Shown here in pieces: positions 5,559 to 7,081 of a DNA stretch of 7,081 nt. Location: contig JABAAS010000006.1 of NCBI GenBank assembly GCA_014238625.1, forward strand, positions 15,668 to 22,748, written 5' to 3'. Numbering within the stretch: the stretch's first letter is position 1; every line of letters begins with the position of its first letter. Both the position numbers and the translations under genes were made by a program. The notes beneath the pieces are model-generated. The model worked only from the letters and a program-made list of their open reading frames with translations, had not been told where the DNA came from and ran no database searches. Source of the stretch: Alphaproteobacteria bacterium. GTDB lineage: Bacteria > Pseudomonadota > Alphaproteobacteria > JABAAW01.

Positions 5559-6398
5559 GATAGGAACTAGCGTTTGCTTAGAAGTTTTGGTTTGCGATTT
5601 TACTGAACTTGCAGGCGAGCCTTTTTCACTCTTGCTATTATTTATCTGCTCTACGAGTAGCTCGGCTATATGGAAGAAGGAGAGAGGTAGCGCGCGTCTT
5701 CGTGCGCGTCCAGCAAGGTGCAACAAGCAACCTAGGTCGGCGCCAGCAACGATGCTCGCGCCACTTGCCTGTAAGCTCTTTATCTTGTCGTCCGCCATGC
5801 TTGTCGATATCGCGCTATGCCTAATAGAGAACTTTCCGCCAAAGCCACAGCATACTTCTCTGTTTGTCGATTCGCGTAGAGTGAAGCCTCGTCGTTTGAG
5901 CAGAGCTCTCGCGCAAGACTCGCTATTGTTCTCGCGTAAGCACGAGCAGCTATCGTGCCAAGTGAGAGCAGACTTTATCGCTAAAGGTTTCTTTGCAGAG
6001 AGCTTTGTTAAAAATTTCGCCAAAAACTCTGTTAGCTCCCAAATTTTTTCTTTGAAAATCTTTGCTTTTTGCGCGTATGGCGTATCTTGCAAGAGGCTCG
6101 GATAGTGCCATTTAAGCATGCCAGCACAAGAACCAGATGGCACAACGATAGCGTCAAACTCTCCGAATAGGTCGATTACGCGCATGGCTTGTTTTATGGC
6201 ACCATTCCTATCGCCAGAGTTATAAAGCGGCTGTCCGCAACAGGTCTGCTCGCTTGGTAGTATCGGGGTGAGGTTATCCGCTGAGCAGTGCTTGACGAGG
6301 TTGCAGGTTGCCTCTACAACTTGCGGACGCAGAGTATCGGCTAGGCAAGTCGCAAAAACAGCGTTTTTTGGGCTGGCGTTTACTTTCTTGGCGGTCAT
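5550..6398 (-). CDS. lutA: LutA-type (Fe-S)-binding CCG-domain protein
   Basis: First subunit of the LutABC lactate oxidation complex, built from two cysteine-rich CCG domains also found in GlpC and heterodisulfide reductase subunit B. The first has Cys18 (FATCLAD) and CCGQPLYNSGD (Cys53, Cys54). The second has HDSCSCLREN (His148, Cys151) and CCGFGGKFS (Cys183, Cys184), followed by GADLGCLLHLAG. These cysteines are expected to bind unusual iron-sulfur clusters. The family commonly has Gly where Cys153 stands, giving an extra cysteine here. The protein has 282 residues against about 240-260 in relatives; the excess is a Ser/Lys-rich tail after about 253. Residues from about 125 show three loose FLAK-like units. 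The ATG at 6398 is preceded by only a weak purine stretch. It lies 38 bases downstream of cobT on the same strand, and lutB begins one base after its stop. No lactate permease or LutR regulator is visible. Confidence 0.93.
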   Translation of the reverse strand: MTAKKVNASPKNAVFATCLADTLRPQVVEATCNLVKHCSADNLTPILPSEQTCCGQPLYNSGDRNGAIKQAMRVIDLFGEFDAIVVPSGSCAGMLKWHYPSLLQDTPYAQKAKIFKEKIWELTEFLAKFLTKLSAKKPLAIKSALTWHDSCSCLRENNSESCARALLKRRGFTLRESTNREVCCGFGGKFSIRHSAISTSMADDKIKSLQASGASIVAGADLGCLLHLAGRARRRALPLSFFHIAELLVEQINNSKSEKGSPASSVKSQTKTSKQTLVPIGA

Positions 6399-6436
6399 TT
6401 TCTCGATGCCTTAAATTGCCTTAATTGCCCTTATGC
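6399..6436 (-). repeat. Short iterated TTAAGGCA-like units between cobT and lutA
   Basis: The 38-base gap is almost filled by three imperfect copies of about 10 bases. On the plus strand, TGCCT-type cores begin at 6407, 6417 and 6426, separated by short TTAA(A)T stretches. No hairpin with a T run is visible, so nothing obvious stops transcription from cobT into lutA. The gap may carry a weak promoter or simply be slippage-prone AT-rich spacer. Confidence 0.5.
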
Positions 6437-7081
6437 TTACCGTTTTGCTCGTTGTTTCTTGTTTTTATTATGTTTTTTTGTAAATAACTCTCCTAGCTCT
6501 GAGGTCATCGCCTCGGCTAGGTCTTCCGCATCGCCTAGCATGACTGCTCGGCGATAGTAACGAGTAACATCGTGTCCGATGCCGATAGCCGATAGCTCAA
6601 TGTCTTCCTTCGCCTCTATATGCTCAACCACCGCTTTTAAGTGGCTTTCTAGGTAATGGGAAGGGTTGATCGATAGTGTCGAATCGTCTACTGGCGCGCC
6701 GTCCGATATTACCATCAGAATCTTTCGCTGCTCCGCCCGTCTATTGATTCTTTGCTCTGCCCACAATAATGCCTCGCCATCAATGTTTTCTTTCAACAAG
6801 CCCTCCTTCAGCATAAGCGCGAAAAATTTTTTTGTACGGCGGTATGACTCATCGGCATCCTTATAAATGATGTAGCGGAGATCGTTGAGTCTACCAGGGG
6901 TCGGAGGCTTCTTCCTTTCGATCCATTTCTGCCTTGCCTTGCCTCCCTTCCATTCTTTTGTCGTGAAGCCTAGCACCTCGCACTTAACTCCGCAGCGCTC
7001 TAATGTACGCGCGAGTATGTCGGCACTCATAGCAGCGAGCATTATGGGTCTGCCACGCATAGAGCCAGAGTTGTCGAGAAG
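6437..7081 (-). CDS. cobT: Cobaltochelatase subunit CobT, C-terminal part (cut by window end)
   Basis: CobT is the VWA-domain subunit of the aerobic CobNST cobaltochelatase. With the AAA+ protein CobS it forms the ATP-dependent chaperone complex that drives cobalt insertion by CobN into hydrogenobyrinate a,c-diamide. The frame is open to the window edge; 214 residues are visible, about a third of a usual protein of around 600. The visible part begins with the MIDAS motif LLDNSGSM, so translation clearly continues upstream of the internal ATG at 7060. Strong family segments follow: RPIMLAAMSADILARTLERC, GFTTKEWKGG, PGRLNDLRYIIYK, GLLKENIDGEALLWAEQRI, LMVISDGAPVDDSTL and IGIGHDVTRYYRRA. The C-terminal tail is Lys/Arg-rich. 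cobS normally precedes cobT and would lie beyond the window. The gene lies just upstream of lutA in the same direction. Confidence 0.95.
   Translation of the reverse strand, partial: LLDNSGSMRGRPIMLAAMSADILARTLERCGVKCEVLGFTTKEWKGGKARQKWIERKKPPTPGRLNDLRYIIYKDADESYRRTKKFFALMLKEGLLKENIDGEALLWAEQRINRRAEQRKILMVISDGAPVDDSTLSINPSHYLESHLKAVVEHIEAKEDIELSAIGIGHDVTRYYRRAVMLGDAEDLAEAMTSELGELFTKKHNKNKKQRAKR

Noticed and set aside
5467..6105. 212-codon plus-strand open frame opposite lutA and lutB
   Set aside because: It starts with TTG and runs antisense to two well-supported genes with clear family motifs. Its translation shows no recognisable domain.
6437..7060. A complete 207-residue VWA protein starting at the ATG at 7060
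   Set aside because: The frame continues upstream with LLDNSGS, the MIDAS motif of CobT, so that ATG is internal and the gene is cut by the window edge.

Overview
The window reads as an ordinary piece of an alphaproteobacterial chromosome of moderate GC, by eye near 50%. Three things suggest this lineage: the aerobic (late cobalt insertion) cobalamin genes cobW and cobT, the pairing of cobP with cobW, and an aspartate aminotransferase whose N-terminal motifs resemble the alphaproteobacterial type I enzymes. The lineage is an inference from remembered protein motifs, not from a search. Eight protein-coding genes fill almost all of the window. Two are cut by its edges. I see no tRNA, rRNA, CRISPR array, transposase or prophage gene.

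Layout. Bases 1-493 (minus strand) hold the first 164 codons of an aspartate/aromatic-type aminotransferase. A 130-base divergent intergenic region (494-623) carries short direct repeats and a small hairpin next to a ribosome binding site. Bases 624-3269 (plus strand) form a compact cobalamin operon: a histidine phosphatase likely to be alpha-ribazole phosphatase (cobC-like), the bifunctional adenosylcobinamide kinase/guanylyltransferase cobP (cobU), and the CobW GTPase. This operon meets the minus-strand genes tail to tail at 3270-3281. Bases 3282-6398 (minus strand, transcribed lutA, lutB, lutC) encode a complete LutABC-type L-lactate oxidation complex with tightly coupled genes. Upstream of lutA, on the same strand and only 38 bases away, is the C-terminal part of the cobaltochelatase subunit gene cobT (6437 to beyond 7081).

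How the genes work together. CobT with CobN and CobS (not seen here) would insert cobalt into hydrogenobyrinate diamide. CobW probably supports cobalt delivery. CobP activates adenosylcobinamide to its GDP form, and the phosphatase would remove the phosphate from alpha-ribazole-5'-phosphate or from the final cobalamin phosphate. LutABC is a separate function (lactate to pyruvate) embedded between the two cobalamin loci. The aminotransferase is unrelated housekeeping metabolism.

The most unusual feature is not a new system but a recurring pattern. Four neighbouring genes (cobC-like, cobP, lutB, lutC), and perhaps lutA, each contain short in-frame tandem duplications with units of 12 or 15 bases, mostly in family-variable linkers. 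In cobP the repeat instead doubles the conserved YIAT strand next to the P-loop. This suggests frequent replication slippage filtered for reading frame. I found no convincing undescribed multi-gene system.
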